A program made the position numbers and the translations under genes. A stretch of DNA of 64,000 bases from Emticicia fluvialis (GTDB lineage Bacteria > Bacteroidota > Bacteroidia > Cytophagales > Spirosomataceae), in the NCBI RefSeq assembly GCF_024793945.1, contig NZ_JANUSD010000011.1:124001-188000 (forward strand), in the 5' to 3' direction. The notes under the pieces are model-generated. The model made no database searches. It saw only the letters and a program-made list of their open reading frames with translations, and was not told the DNA's origin. Below are positions 1-7,744 of this stretch, one piece after another (the stretch's first letter is position 1; every line of letters begins with the position of its first letter).

Positions 1-531
1 TTTAGCTTCGTCGTCGCCACTTCTTTCAGCAAAAAGCTGGTCTACCGCGGCTTTACCGGTTCCGGTAACTGACTGATAGGTAGATACCACCACACGCTTT
101 ATCTTATATTTGTCATGCAAAGGTTTCAGAACCACTACCATCTGAATAGTAGAGCAATTCGGGTTTGCAATAATTTTATCTTCTGCTGTTAAGGTATCAG
201 CGTTTACCTCTGGCACTACCAGTTTCTTGGTAGGGTCCATTCTCCAGGCTGATGAATTATCTATAACCGGGATGCCTGCTTCTGCAAATTTCGGAGCCAA
301 CGCCAACGAAGTACTTCCACCAGCCGAAAAAATTGCCACCGCAGGCTTCATCTTGATTGCGTCTTCATAGCCTACTACTGTAAACTGCTTACCCTTAAAT
401 TCAACCTGTTTACCTATAGATTTTTCTGAAGCAACAGGAATGATTTCGGTAACGGGGAAATTACGTTCCGCCAAGACTTTCAAGATTTCAGTGCCTACCA
501 GTCCGGTAGCACCTACAACTGCGATTTTCAT
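1..531 (-). CDS. asd: Aspartate-semialdehyde dehydrogenase, N-terminal part (cut by window edge)
   Basis: Only the first 177 codons lie in the window; the gene runs off the left edge. The enzyme reduces aspartyl phosphate to aspartate semialdehyde, feeding lysine/diaminopimelate, threonine and methionine synthesis in the cytoplasm. The translation begins MKIAVVGATGLVGTE, a Rossmann nucleotide-binding loop (G-A-T-G-L-V-G). It carries the family's catalytic cysteine at residue 126 in the context NPNCST, and the conserved SAGGS stretch near residues 69-73. The ATG at 529-531 gives the Rossmann start expected for the family. The 5-formyl-THF cyclo-ligase gene lies upstream on the same strand, separated by 135 bases holding a hairpin. 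Identification is firm; the C-terminal half cannot be judged. Confidence 0.95.
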   Translation of the reverse strand, partial: MKIAVVGATGLVGTEILKVLAERNFPVTEIIPVASEKSIGKQVEFKGKQFTVVGYEDAIKMKPAVAIFSAGGSTSLALAPKFAEAGIPVIDNSSAWRMDPTKKLVVPEVNADTLTAEDKIIANPNCSTIQMVVVLKPLHDKYKIKRVVVSTYQSVTGTGKAAVDQLFAERSGDDEAK

Positions 532-582
532 GATTAACAACCCCCTTTTGAGGGCAAAATTTAGTTAGACATATATTTACAG

Positions 583-610
583 CAAAGCCCCAATTTTCAA
601 AGGGGCTTTG
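583..610 (-). terminator. Hairpin between the cyclo-ligase gene and asd
   Basis: Perfect 9-bp inverted repeat: CAAAGCCCC at 583-591 against GGGGCTTTG at 602-610, with a 10-base loop. It lies after the minus-strand stop at 667 and before the asd start at 531. There is no clean T-run on the minus-strand side, so it may be a weak terminator or a structure in the asd leader. Confidence 0.4.
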
Positions 611-666
611 GAATTACAAAAATAGAAGTTTTTTTGTTTGTTTTTCTTGGAATAATCCAAAATATT

Positions 667-1239
667 TTAAAAGCTCCAAATTCCGTTAGGTGTAATACAA
701 TAATCGAGCTTTATATCAGTATCATTCACGTCATCAATGGCCTCTACGGGGTCAAAAAAAGACACGCCAATCTTCACTACATCAGGCCGGCATCTGGTCA
801 GAAAACGGTCATAATAGCCTTTACCGTATCCTACTCTGTAACCTCGTTTATCAAAAGCCAGCAGAGGTATTAAAACCATATCAATTTCTTGTGCATTAAC
901 GGTCAATGGTGAGCAGTTAACAGGCTCGGGTACACCAAATTTATTCTCCAGCAGTATAGTATCATCTTTCAGCCAGTAATTAGTCATGGTGCCGTCATCA
1001 TGGCTTTTAGGAACAACTATACCGGCCTTAAAATCCTGCTTGAGCGTATCTATAACCAACTGCGTATCAACCTCAATCTTTTTTTTTATGGGCAGATACG
1101 TATGAATAGCCGCATAATTATGAACAGGAAAACTTTTAAAAAGCCAATCATGGATTCGTTGCGAGTAAGTCTGGCTGTCGGTACCCGAAAGTTCTTTTCT
1201 TTTTTGCAGGTACGCTGCTCTTAATGCCGCTTTATTCAT
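667..1239 (-). CDS. fau: 5-formyltetrahydrofolate cyclo-ligase
   Basis: 190 residues, the normal length for the family. The enzyme uses ATP to convert 5-formyl-THF (folinate) to 5,10-methenyl-THF, recovering the inhibitory storage form of folate. The N-terminus has the basic start typical of the family (MNKAALRAAYLQKRKEL), and the signature GYGKGYYDRF sits at residues 137-146, the conserved ATP/substrate loop. It lies 3 bases downstream of the cupin gene's stop on the same strand, so the two are probably cotranscribed. No link between their functions is evident. Start and stop are unambiguous. Confidence 0.95.
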   Translation of the reverse strand: MNKAALRAAYLQKRKELSGTDSQTYSQRIHDWLFKSFPVHNYAAIHTYLPIKKKIEVDTQLVIDTLKQDFKAGIVVPKSHDDGTMTNYWLKDDTILLENKFGVPEPVNCSPLTVNAQEIDMVLIPLLAFDKRGYRVGYGKGYYDRFLTRCRPDVVKIGVSFFDPVEAIDDVNDTDIKLDYCITPNGIWSF

Positions 1240-1242
1240 CTA

Positions 1243-2094
1243 TCAGGCTTCCTGTAATGCCTGAGCTGCTTTTTCTCTGGCTTTATTTTCTTTCCACTCT
1301 TTCCACTGTCCACCCAGCATTTTGGTCATTCCTTTATCCACAAATGTGTGGCGCACCAGATTCCAGCCACCTCTTACGGTAGTAAATATTGAGTCATTGG
1401 CACGCAAGGCAAGGCTGAAACCGCCATCTACGTACTTAATATAGTGCCACCATAGAGAAGGAATAAACACGGTTTCGCCATGCCCGAAAGTGGCCTCATA
1501 GCCTACGGCATTTTTAAACGCCGGGTATTTCTCAAAATCTGGTTTCAGCGGATGCACGTGGCTCTGAACTGTAAACGGGTGGTGATACAGATTTGTGCTC
1601 TCTTCAGGCGGAAAAAGAATAATTTGCTTACGTGTCTGAAACTGTGTCAGAAACACGTGCGAGCAGTCCATATCATAATGCAGATTCACTTCTGAATTCT
1701 GCCCGCCAAAGAACATGAATTTATAGCTTTTCAGGAAACCGTCCATAATAGTAGGAAAACGGATATCGTTGGCAAGCTCAGGTACTTTTTTGAAAATATC
1801 GAACAGGAAAATCCTAAGGTCGGTCGGTCCTTTCTCTATCAGGCTCAGGTACTCGCCAAAAGGCATTGTTTTTGCCGCCTGAAAATAAGTTTTGGTGTCA
1901 TGCACGTGGTTGTCAAACAGCGGCACTTCAATGTGTCCGTAATTTTTTTTGAGCCATTCAAAAGTCCATTTATCTAAAGCGGGCCAATCTTTTACAAGGT
2001 CGGTAAATACAACCGGCTTTTTAGGCTTCAGATAATTTTCTATGAACTCTTCACGACTTAAGTTGCTGCGTCTTTCAATGGGTATAAGTTCCAT
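1243..2094 (-). CDS. JmjC-like cupin (cupin_8 family) protein
   Basis: 283 residues from the ATG at 2092-2094. A longer reading to 2193 adds 33 hydrophobic residues that do not resemble the family, so the internal ATG (MELIPIERRS) is preferred. The fold is of the cupin_8/FIH-like JmjC type: an N-terminal R-x-N-L-S-x-E-E-F segment, an H-x-D iron-binding pair at His139/Asp141, and a distal histidine at residue 217 in SLWWHYI. Proteins of this family are 2-oxoglutarate/Fe(II) oxygenases that hydroxylate protein or RNA residues; the substrate here cannot be inferred. A C-terminal basic helix (residues about 255-283, rich in W, K and E) follows. It probably shares a transcript with the downstream cyclo-ligase gene. 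Confidence 0.8.
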   Translation of the reverse strand: MELIPIERRSNLSREEFIENYLKPKKPVVFTDLVKDWPALDKWTFEWLKKNYGHIEVPLFDNHVHDTKTYFQAAKTMPFGEYLSLIEKGPTDLRIFLFDIFKKVPELANDIRFPTIMDGFLKSYKFMFFGGQNSEVNLHYDMDCSHVFLTQFQTRKQIILFPPEESTNLYHHPFTVQSHVHPLKPDFEKYPAFKNAVGYEATFGHGETVFIPSLWWHYIKYVDGGFSLALRANDSIFTTVRGGWNLVRHTFVDKGMTKMLGGQWKEWKENKAREKAAQALQEA

Positions 2095-2305
2095 AACAAT
2101 GAATTTAATTTTTATCGAATAATACAAATCAATAAAAACAATAAACAGTAGAGTGTTGTAATTGAATGCTGTTAATAAAAACCATTGGCGCAAAAAAATG
2201 GTTTCAAAAATACTTCTGCTGCTTAAAATTTTTATTATATAATTATTCGGAAATTTATTATAATAAATTTTACATTCTTATTCTTTCATAATATTTTCTT
2301 TGCTG

Positions 2306-2313
2306 TATCTTTG
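2306..2313 (+). promoter_or_regulatory. Bacteroidota -7 element for the fatty-acid operon
   Basis: TATCTTTG matches the phylum consensus TAnnTTTG. It sits 10 bases before the palindromic element at 2323 and about 100 bases before the DUF4442 gene. No clear -33 TTG is seen. The rest of the 317-base gap 2095-2411 is AT-rich and shows nothing else except the short reading frame at 2323-2412. Confidence 0.6.
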
Positions 2314-2322
2314 TAAAAAATT

Positions 2323-2341
2323 ATGCTTGCATACTATTTTT
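2323..2341 (+). promoter_or_regulatory. Candidate operator, copy 1 (shared with 44680-44698)
   Basis: ATGCTTGCATACTATTTTT. The first ten bases are an inverted repeat (ATGC-TT-GCAT). A copy differing only in the two centre bases, which are also reverse-complemented, lies at 44680-44698 at the same distance from a -7-like box. Its place just after the predicted transcription start suits a repressor site. Confidence 0.5.
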
Positions 2342-2411
2342 ACACGGCGCAAAATCAGTTGTTCAAAATTCTGGCAGCATCAAATATCAATAAATCTTTT
2401 GCTCAAAATTG

Positions 2412-2900
2412 ATGGAATTTAACAATTTTCTTAACCGAAACCTTGCAAAGATTCAGAAACTACCCGTTTTTCTGCAAGGTAAGGTACGAGATTATTCCAT
2501 CGGCCGGCTCGTCAAATTTGTAGGTACTGCCGGCATACATTTCAATAAAATGAGTTGCCGCGAGGTCGTAATTACACTTCCAAATAAACCCAGGGTTCAG
2601 AATCATATCAGACAGATACACGCAGCAGCCAGTGCACTTCTGGCAGAAACCGCCACGGGCATGGTTGTAGGTATGAATATACCCGACACCAGCATACCAC
2701 TGATGAAAAGTATGTCTGTAAAGTATATTAAAAGAAGCCTGGGCAATCAAAAAGCAGTAGCTACCCTAACTGATCAGCAAATAAGCCAGATTCGCGAAAC
2801 TGTAAAAGGAGATGTGAATGTGGCAGTTAAAATTACTGACGAAACGGAAGAAGAAGTGGCTGTAGCCGAAATGATATGGGCCTGGATTCCGAAAACCTGA
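2412..2900 (+). CDS. DUF4442 hotdog-fold thioesterase-like protein
   Basis: 162 residues from the ATG at 2412; a TTG three bases upstream is possible but less likely. The sequence matches the DUF4442 family of hotdog-fold proteins related to acyl-CoA thioesterases: a long N-terminal helix region, then GIHFNKMSCREVVITLPNKP, then a central helix with H-x-x-A-x-x-A-L (HAAASALLAE, residues about 70-79), and a beta-rich C-terminus. The likely role is hydrolysis of acyl-CoA or handling of acyl chains in the cytoplasm. It precedes fadN and fadA on the same strand, 186 bases before fadN, which supports a link to fatty-acid metabolism. A 29-codon reading frame (2323-2412) ends in a TGA overlapping this ATG. 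The substrate is unknown. Confidence 0.75.
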   Translation: MEFNNFLNRNLAKIQKLPVFLQGKVRDYSIGRLVKFVGTAGIHFNKMSCREVVITLPNKPRVQNHIRQIHAAASALLAETATGMVVGMNIPDTSIPLMKSMSVKYIKRSLGNQKAVATLTDQQISQIRETVKGDVNVAVKITDETEEEVAVAEMIWAWIPKT

Positions 2901-3086
2901 ATCCGTCGATTAGTAGTATAATTTGAGCGGAGAATGTTGCTGATAGTGAGAATTTTTTGCTTATTTGATTACGTTTAGGCAGGAGTTAAAACAGACGACA
3001 TTCGGTTTCAGACATAAAACTGAGTTTTATCAATTATAACAGAGTTAAGAAACCATTTAAGATTAAGAAATAATATTCAATCAAAA

Positions 3087-5495
3087 ATGAATCGTAGTAT
3101 AAAAAAAGTAGCTGTTTTAGGTGCAGGTATTATGGGAAGCCGAATAGCCCTGCATTTCGCTAATATCGGTGTGGAAGTACTATTGCTAGACATGGTACCA
3201 AAAGAAGCGGCTGATGCCGAAAAGGATGGTGAAATTTTTACCAGCCAGCCGGGTATTCGTAACCGTATTGTGACAGACCTGTTTCAGGCTGCGGTAAAGG
3301 CAAGCCCCTCGCCCATTTACAGCCAGAAATCGTTGTCGTTGGTTTCGTTGGGTAATTTTGATGATGATATGCCCAGAATTGCCGATTACGATTGGGTTAT
3401 TGAAGTAGTTGTAGAAAGGCTGGATATTAAAAAAGCGATTTACGAAAAAGTGGATGAGTTCCGTAAACCCGGTACTCTTGTTACATCCAATACTTCTGGC
3501 ATACCTATTCAGCTAATGGCCAAAGGGCGCTCAGAAGACTTCCGTAAGCACTTCTGTGGTACGCACTTCTTCAACCCTCCGCGCTATCTGCGTTTACTGG
3601 AAATTATCCCTACCGGAGATACAGACCCTGAGGTAGTCAACTTTTTGATGAAATACGGCGACCTCTTTCTGGGTAAAACCACTGTGCTTTGCAAAGATAC
3701 ACCGGCATTTATCGCCAATCGACTGGGTATATATGCCATGGTGCAAACCATCAGAGCAGCAGAAGACATGGGGCTGACCGTTGAAGAAGTAGATAAACTG
3801 ACTGGCCCGGTTGTTGGCAGGCCGAAATCAGGCACGTTCCGTCTGTCTGATATCGTAGGGCTTGATACCACCGTCAACGTTTGTAATAACCTGTCGAAAG
3901 TGCTGCGTGTCGATGAATCAAAAGATGCGTTCCAGCTTCCGACAGTTATGGCCAAGTTGCAGAAAAACAAATGGCTGGGCGACAAAACCGGACAAGGCTT
4001 TTATAAAAAAACCAAAGATGAAAGCGGCAAAACGGTTATTCTGGCACTAGACCTGAAAACCTTTGAATATAAACCGTCTGAGAAGGTAAAATTTGCCACG
4101 CTTGAAAGCACCAAAAGTATCAGTAACCTGAAAAAACGTTTTTCGGTTTTACTGAATGGTAAAGACAACGCCGGAGAATTTTACAGAAAAACATTTGCTG
4201 ATTTCTTCCGCTATGCAACCCGTCGTATCCCCGAGATTTCAGATGAACTTTACCGCATTGATGAGGCCATCTGTGCCGGATTCGGCTGGGAGATAGGTCT
4301 GTTTGAAACCTGGGACGCCATAGGTGTACGCAACATGCTGAAAATCATGGAAACAGTAAACATGAAACCGGCCACCTGGGTTTATGAAATGCTGGAAGAA
4401 GGATTTGAAAGTTTCTATAAAATAGAAGACGGCCAGCGTAAGTATTATGATATACCAGGTAAGACTTACAAGACCATTCCAGGAACAGAATCGTTCATCA
4501 TTCTTGATAACCTTCGCCAAAGCAACGTTGTCTGGAAAAACGCCGGCTCAACCCTGTTTGATTTGGGTGATGGTATTGCAGGTATAGAATTCCATTCAAA
4601 AATGAACACCTTTGGCCCGGAAGTGGTAGAGGGACTCAACAAAGCCTATGCCGTTGCAGAGAAAGACTTCAGAGGGTTGGTAATTGGCAATGACTCAAAC
4701 GAGGCGTTTTCGGCAGGTGCCAATCTGGCTATGCTGTTTATGTTTGCAGTTGAGCAGGAGTATGACGAAATCAACCTGATGATAGCGCAGTTTCAGCAAA
4801 CCATGATGCGCGCCCGCTATTCTTCTATACCTGTAGTTACGGCTGCACACAGCCTTGCTCTGGGTGGTGGCTGCGAGCTAAACCTGCATGCCGACCGCGT
4901 AATAGCGCATGCCGAAACCTACATGGGGCTGGTTGAACTGGGCGTAGGGCTGATACCAGCCGGTGGAGGTACCAAAGAAATGGCGGTTCGCTGCTCTGAC
5001 ATGTATCAGGCAGGTGATATCGAACTAAACATATTGCAGAGCGCATTTATGAATATTGCCCAGGCTAAGGTTTCAACCTCGGCTCAGGAAGCTTTTGATA
5101 TGAACTACCTGAAAGCCGGTAAAGACCGGATAGTGCTGAACCGCAGCCGCCTGATTGCCGAAGCGAAATACGAAGCCATTAAACTGGCCGAAGGCGGATA
5201 TACCCAGCCAAAAATGCGCACCGATATTAAAGTGCAGGGTAAAACCGGGCTGGCGCTTTTTAAAGCTGGCATACAAGGCATGCTGATGGGCAAGTACATC
5301 TCTCGCCATGATGCAAAAATTGCCGAAAAACTGGCTTATGTTATTTGTGGTGGTGATTTAAGTTACCCTCAGAAAGTATCTGAGCAATACCTGCTTGATC
5401 TGGAGAGAGAGGCGTTCTTATCGCTAACCGGCGAGAAGAAAACCCTTGAGCGTATGCAGGGGCTACTGAGCGGTGGTAAACCACCAAGAAATTAA
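3087..5495 (+). CDS. fadN: 3-hydroxyacyl-CoA dehydrogenase / enoyl-CoA hydratase, FadN type
   Basis: 802 residues, close to the roughly 790 of Bacillus FadN. It performs hydration and NAD-dependent oxidation in beta-oxidation. The dehydrogenase comes first: a Rossmann loop G12-A-G14-I-M-G17, the catalytic His in THFFNPPRYL (about residues 158-167), then 3HCDH C-terminal domains to about residue 440. The crotonase domain follows: oxyanion loop AFSAGANL, then LGGGCEL and GLVELGVGLIPAGGG, which hold both glutamates expected of an active hydratase. This order (dehydrogenase then hydratase) is that of FadN and the reverse of E. coli FadB. fadA follows after 80 bases containing a small GCAAGG/CCTTGC hairpin; the two proteins probably form a complex. 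Confidence 0.95.
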   Translation: MNRSIKKVAVLGAGIMGSRIALHFANIGVEVLLLDMVPKEAADAEKDGEIFTSQPGIRNRIVTDLFQAAVKASPSPIYSQKSLSLVSLGNFDDDMPRIADYDWVIEVVVERLDIKKAIYEKVDEFRKPGTLVTSNTSGIPIQLMAKGRSEDFRKHFCGTHFFNPPRYLRLLEIIPTGDTDPEVVNFLMKYGDLFLGKTTVLCKDTPAFIANRLGIYAMVQTIRAAEDMGLTVEEVDKLTGPVVGRPKSGTFRLSDIVGLDTTVNVCNNLSKVLRVDESKDAFQLPTVMAKLQKNKWLGDKTGQGFYKKTKDESGKTVILALDLKTFEYKPSEKVKFATLESTKSISNLKKRFSVLLNGKDNAGEFYRKTFADFFRYATRRIPEISDELYRIDEAICAGFGWEIGLFETWDAIGVRNMLKIMETVNMKPATWVYEMLEEGFESFYKIEDGQRKYYDIPGKTYKTIPGTESFIILDNLRQSNVVWKNAGSTLFDLGDGIAGIEFHSKMNTFGPEVVEGLNKAYAVAEKDFRGLVIGNDSNEAFSAGANLAMLFMFAVEQEYDEINLMIAQFQQTMMRARYSSIPVVTAAHSLALGGGCELNLHADRVIAHAETYMGLVELGVGLIPAGGGTKEMAVRCSDMYQAGDIELNILQSAFMNIAQAKVSTSAQEAFDMNYLKAGKDRIVLNRSRLIAEAKYEAIKLAEGGYTQPKMRTDIKVQGKTGLALFKAGIQGMLMGKYISRHDAKIAEKLAYVICGGDLSYPQKVSEQYLLDLEREAFLSLTGEKKTLERMQGLLSGGKPPRN

Positions 5496-5575
5496 TCACT
5501 AAAGTTTCATTGAACTAATTCCCTTTTGGCAAGGAGCTTTTACCCTTGCAGAAAGCTTTATAAAACGAACAAAAC

Positions 5576-6754
5576 ATGAATGCATATATAGTCGCCGGCT
5601 ACCGTAGTGCTGTCGGCAAAGCACCCAAAGGTGTATTTCGTTTTACACGCCCAGACGACCTGGCCGCTGAGGTAATTAAACACCTGATGGCCAGCATACC
5701 TAACCTTGACCCGGCACAGGTAGACGACGTTATTGTAGGTAACGCCGTACCGGAAGCCGAACAGGGAATGCAAATGGCGCGTTATATATCTTTATTGGCA
5801 TTGGGCAAAAGTGTACCGGGTGTTACTGTAAACCGTTACTGCGGCTCTGGTATTGAAACCATTGCCATTGCTGCTGCCAAAATACATGCCGGCCTGGCCG
5901 ACTGTATTGTTGCCGGTGGTACAGAGTCAATGTCGCTGGTACCAACCATGGGCTGGAAAACCGCATTGAACTATAACCTGGCCACCATGCACCCCGACTA
6001 CTACATTGGTATGGGCTTAACGGCCGAACAGGTGGCGCAACAATTTAATATTTCACGCGATGAGCAGGATCGTTTCTCTTACTATTCGCATCAGAAAGCA
6101 CTGGCCGCACAGGCAGCAGGCAAGTTTGATGAAGAAATAGTGCCAATAACCGTTAAAGAAACGTTTTTTGACGAAACGACCGGTAAGAAAAAAACAAAAG
6201 AATATGTAGTAAATAAAGACGAAGGCCCCCGCGCTGACACCAGCCTTGAGGCCCTGGCTAAACTTAAGCCTGTGTTTACCATGGGTGGCAGCGTTACGGC
6301 AGGTAACTCTTCACAAACGTCTGACGGAGCTGCCTTTGTTGTGGTAATGTCAGAGAAGATGGTAAACGACTTAGGGCTTAAACCTATAGCACGTATGATG
6401 GCCTATGCTTCGGCAGGGGTTGAGCCACGCATAATGGGTATAGGCCCTGTGGCTGCTATTCCGTTGGCTTTAAAACAGGCAGGCTTAACTCAAAATGATA
6501 TTGATATCATTGAGCTGAACGAAGCCTTCGCTGCTCAATCGTTAGCAGTTATTAAAGAACTTGACTTAGATTTGAATAAAATTAACCCGAACGGCGGTGC
6601 AATTGCTTTAGGCCATGCACTGGGTTCAACCGGTGGCCGCTTATCGGTACAGATTATCAACGAGCTGCGCCGTCAGAACAAAAAATATGGTATGGTAAGT
6701 GCCTGCGTAGGCGGTGGACAAGGCGTGGCAGGTATTTATGAGTTTCTGAACTAA
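5576..6754 (+). CDS. fadA: Acetyl-CoA C-acyltransferase (3-ketoacyl-CoA thiolase)
   Basis: 392 residues, standard thiolase length. It cleaves 3-ketoacyl-CoA with CoA to acetyl-CoA and a shortened acyl-CoA, the last step of beta-oxidation. The nucleophilic Cys89 sits in VNRYCGSG. The C-terminal half has NEAFA (about residues 321-325), GGAIALGHALGSTG with the catalytic histidine, and CVGGGQG with the second cysteine. The biosynthetic-like insertion seen in PhaA is not obvious; context with fadN argues for degradation. The gene ends in a hairpin with a T-rich tail at 6777-6810, closing the operon. There is no acyl-CoA dehydrogenase gene (fadE) in the operon, unlike Bacillus fadNAE. Confidence 0.95.
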   Translation: MNAYIVAGYRSAVGKAPKGVFRFTRPDDLAAEVIKHLMASIPNLDPAQVDDVIVGNAVPEAEQGMQMARYISLLALGKSVPGVTVNRYCGSGIETIAIAAAKIHAGLADCIVAGGTESMSLVPTMGWKTALNYNLATMHPDYYIGMGLTAEQVAQQFNISRDEQDRFSYYSHQKALAAQAAGKFDEEIVPITVKETFFDETTGKKKTKEYVVNKDEGPRADTSLEALAKLKPVFTMGGSVTAGNSSQTSDGAAFVVVMSEKMVNDLGLKPIARMMAYASAGVEPRIMGIGPVAAIPLALKQAGLTQNDIDIIELNEAFAAQSLAVIKELDLDLNKINPNGGAIALGHALGSTGGRLSVQIINELRRQNKKYGMVSACVGGGQGVAGIYEFLN

Positions 6755-6776
6755 GCTCTTTGTTTTTTATCTACGC

Positions 6777-6810
6777 AGAGGCTGCCTTTTCAGGTGGCCT
6801 CTTTGTTTTT
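6777..6810 (+). terminator. Terminator after fadA
   Basis: AGAGGCTGCC (6777-6786) pairs imperfectly with GGTGGCCTCT (6793-6802) and is followed by TTGTTTTT. Confidence 0.7.
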
Positions 6811-6862
6811 GCAGCCCTAGCAATTTTAGCAATCCGGGGGCCTCATCGTCTTTAAAATTTAT

Positions 6863-6870
6863 TACATTTG
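6863..6870 (+). promoter_or_regulatory. -7 element for the SDR gene
   Basis: TACATTTG matches TAnnTTTG, ending 22 bases before the ATG at 6893 and just after the fadA terminator. No obvious -33 box. Confidence 0.5.
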
Positions 6871-6892
6871 GCTTTCAATTTTCTATTCAACC

Positions 6893-7690
6893 ATGCGATT
6901 AAAAAATAAAATTACCCTTATAACAGGAGCCGGACGAGGTATTGGAGAAGCCATAGCCCTGGGCTTTGCCAGAGAAGGAGCCGATGTAATTATAAACGAA
7001 ATAGCAGGCGCCACTTATGCCGAAGAAGTGGCTGCCCAAATACGGGCTATGGGCAGGCGTTCTGAAGTAATTTATGCGGATATTTCAAAAGTGGCTGAAA
7101 TCAGAGAAATGTTTGGGCTGATTACCCAAAAATACGGCAAACTGGATGTACTGGTAAACAATGCTGGCATAACCGGCTGGAGTGATTTCTTTGAAACAGA
7201 CGAAGCCGTGTTTGATACCGTAATGGGCGTAAACCTGAAAGGTACGTTATTCTGCTCAATAGAGGCAGCCAAAATTATGCGCGCCAACGGCGGCGGCAGT
7301 ATTATTAACATTTCAAGTATCTGTGCTACGTTAAGTGTTAAAAACCTCATTACTTATTCAACCAGCAAGGGTGGTATACATGCCATGGCCGAACAAATGG
7401 CAGTAGAACTGGCACCTTACAATATCAGAGTAAATACCTTTGGCCCCGGGCCAATTAATGTAGATAGAAACCTGAGAGAAGACCCCAACTACCGTACCAA
7501 CTGGGGTGGCGTGGTACCTTTGGGCAGAACCGGTGAGCCGGAAGAAATGGTAGGCCCTGCGGTTTTTCTGGCCTCTGACGATTCAAGCTTTGTATCCGGG
7601 CAGTTGTTCTTTGTAGACGGAGCCTGGAGCGTGCAAGGCAAAATACCAGTGAACAGTATGGATAGCCAATTGGCTAACAGCAACAAATAA
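6893..7690 (+). CDS. SDR family oxidoreductase (FabG-like)
   Basis: 265 residues, a classical short-chain dehydrogenase. Cofactor loop TGAGRGIG (residues 11-18), NNAG at 89-92, catalytic Ser141/Ser142, Tyr155 and Lys159 (Y-S-T-S-K). It catalyses NAD(P)H-dependent interconversion of an alcohol and a ketone; the closest textbook relatives are 3-oxoacyl-ACP reductase and glucose 1-dehydrogenase-like enzymes. The C-terminus keeps the family's SFVSGQLFFVDGAW segment. It has its own predicted promoter and stands 54 bases before the MFS gene, so the two may be cotranscribed. The substrate cannot be assigned. Confidence 0.85.
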   Translation: MRLKNKITLITGAGRGIGEAIALGFAREGADVIINEIAGATYAEEVAAQIRAMGRRSEVIYADISKVAEIREMFGLITQKYGKLDVLVNNAGITGWSDFFETDEAVFDTVMGVNLKGTLFCSIEAAKIMRANGGGSIINISSICATLSVKNLITYSTSKGGIHAMAEQMAVELAPYNIRVNTFGPGPINVDRNLREDPNYRTNWGGVVPLGRTGEPEEMVGPAVFLASDDSSFVSGQLFFVDGAWSVQGKIPVNSMDSQLANSNK

Positions 7691-7744
7691 TGAACCAGCC
7701 AGGGCCTGTTTGCGTTGACAAATAGACCCTGAATATGTTTCAAA

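Noticed and set aside
5529..5549. GCAAGG/CCTTGC hairpin between fadN and fadA
   Set aside because: Only six base pairs and no T-run, so not a terminator; fadN and fadA are likely one transcript.
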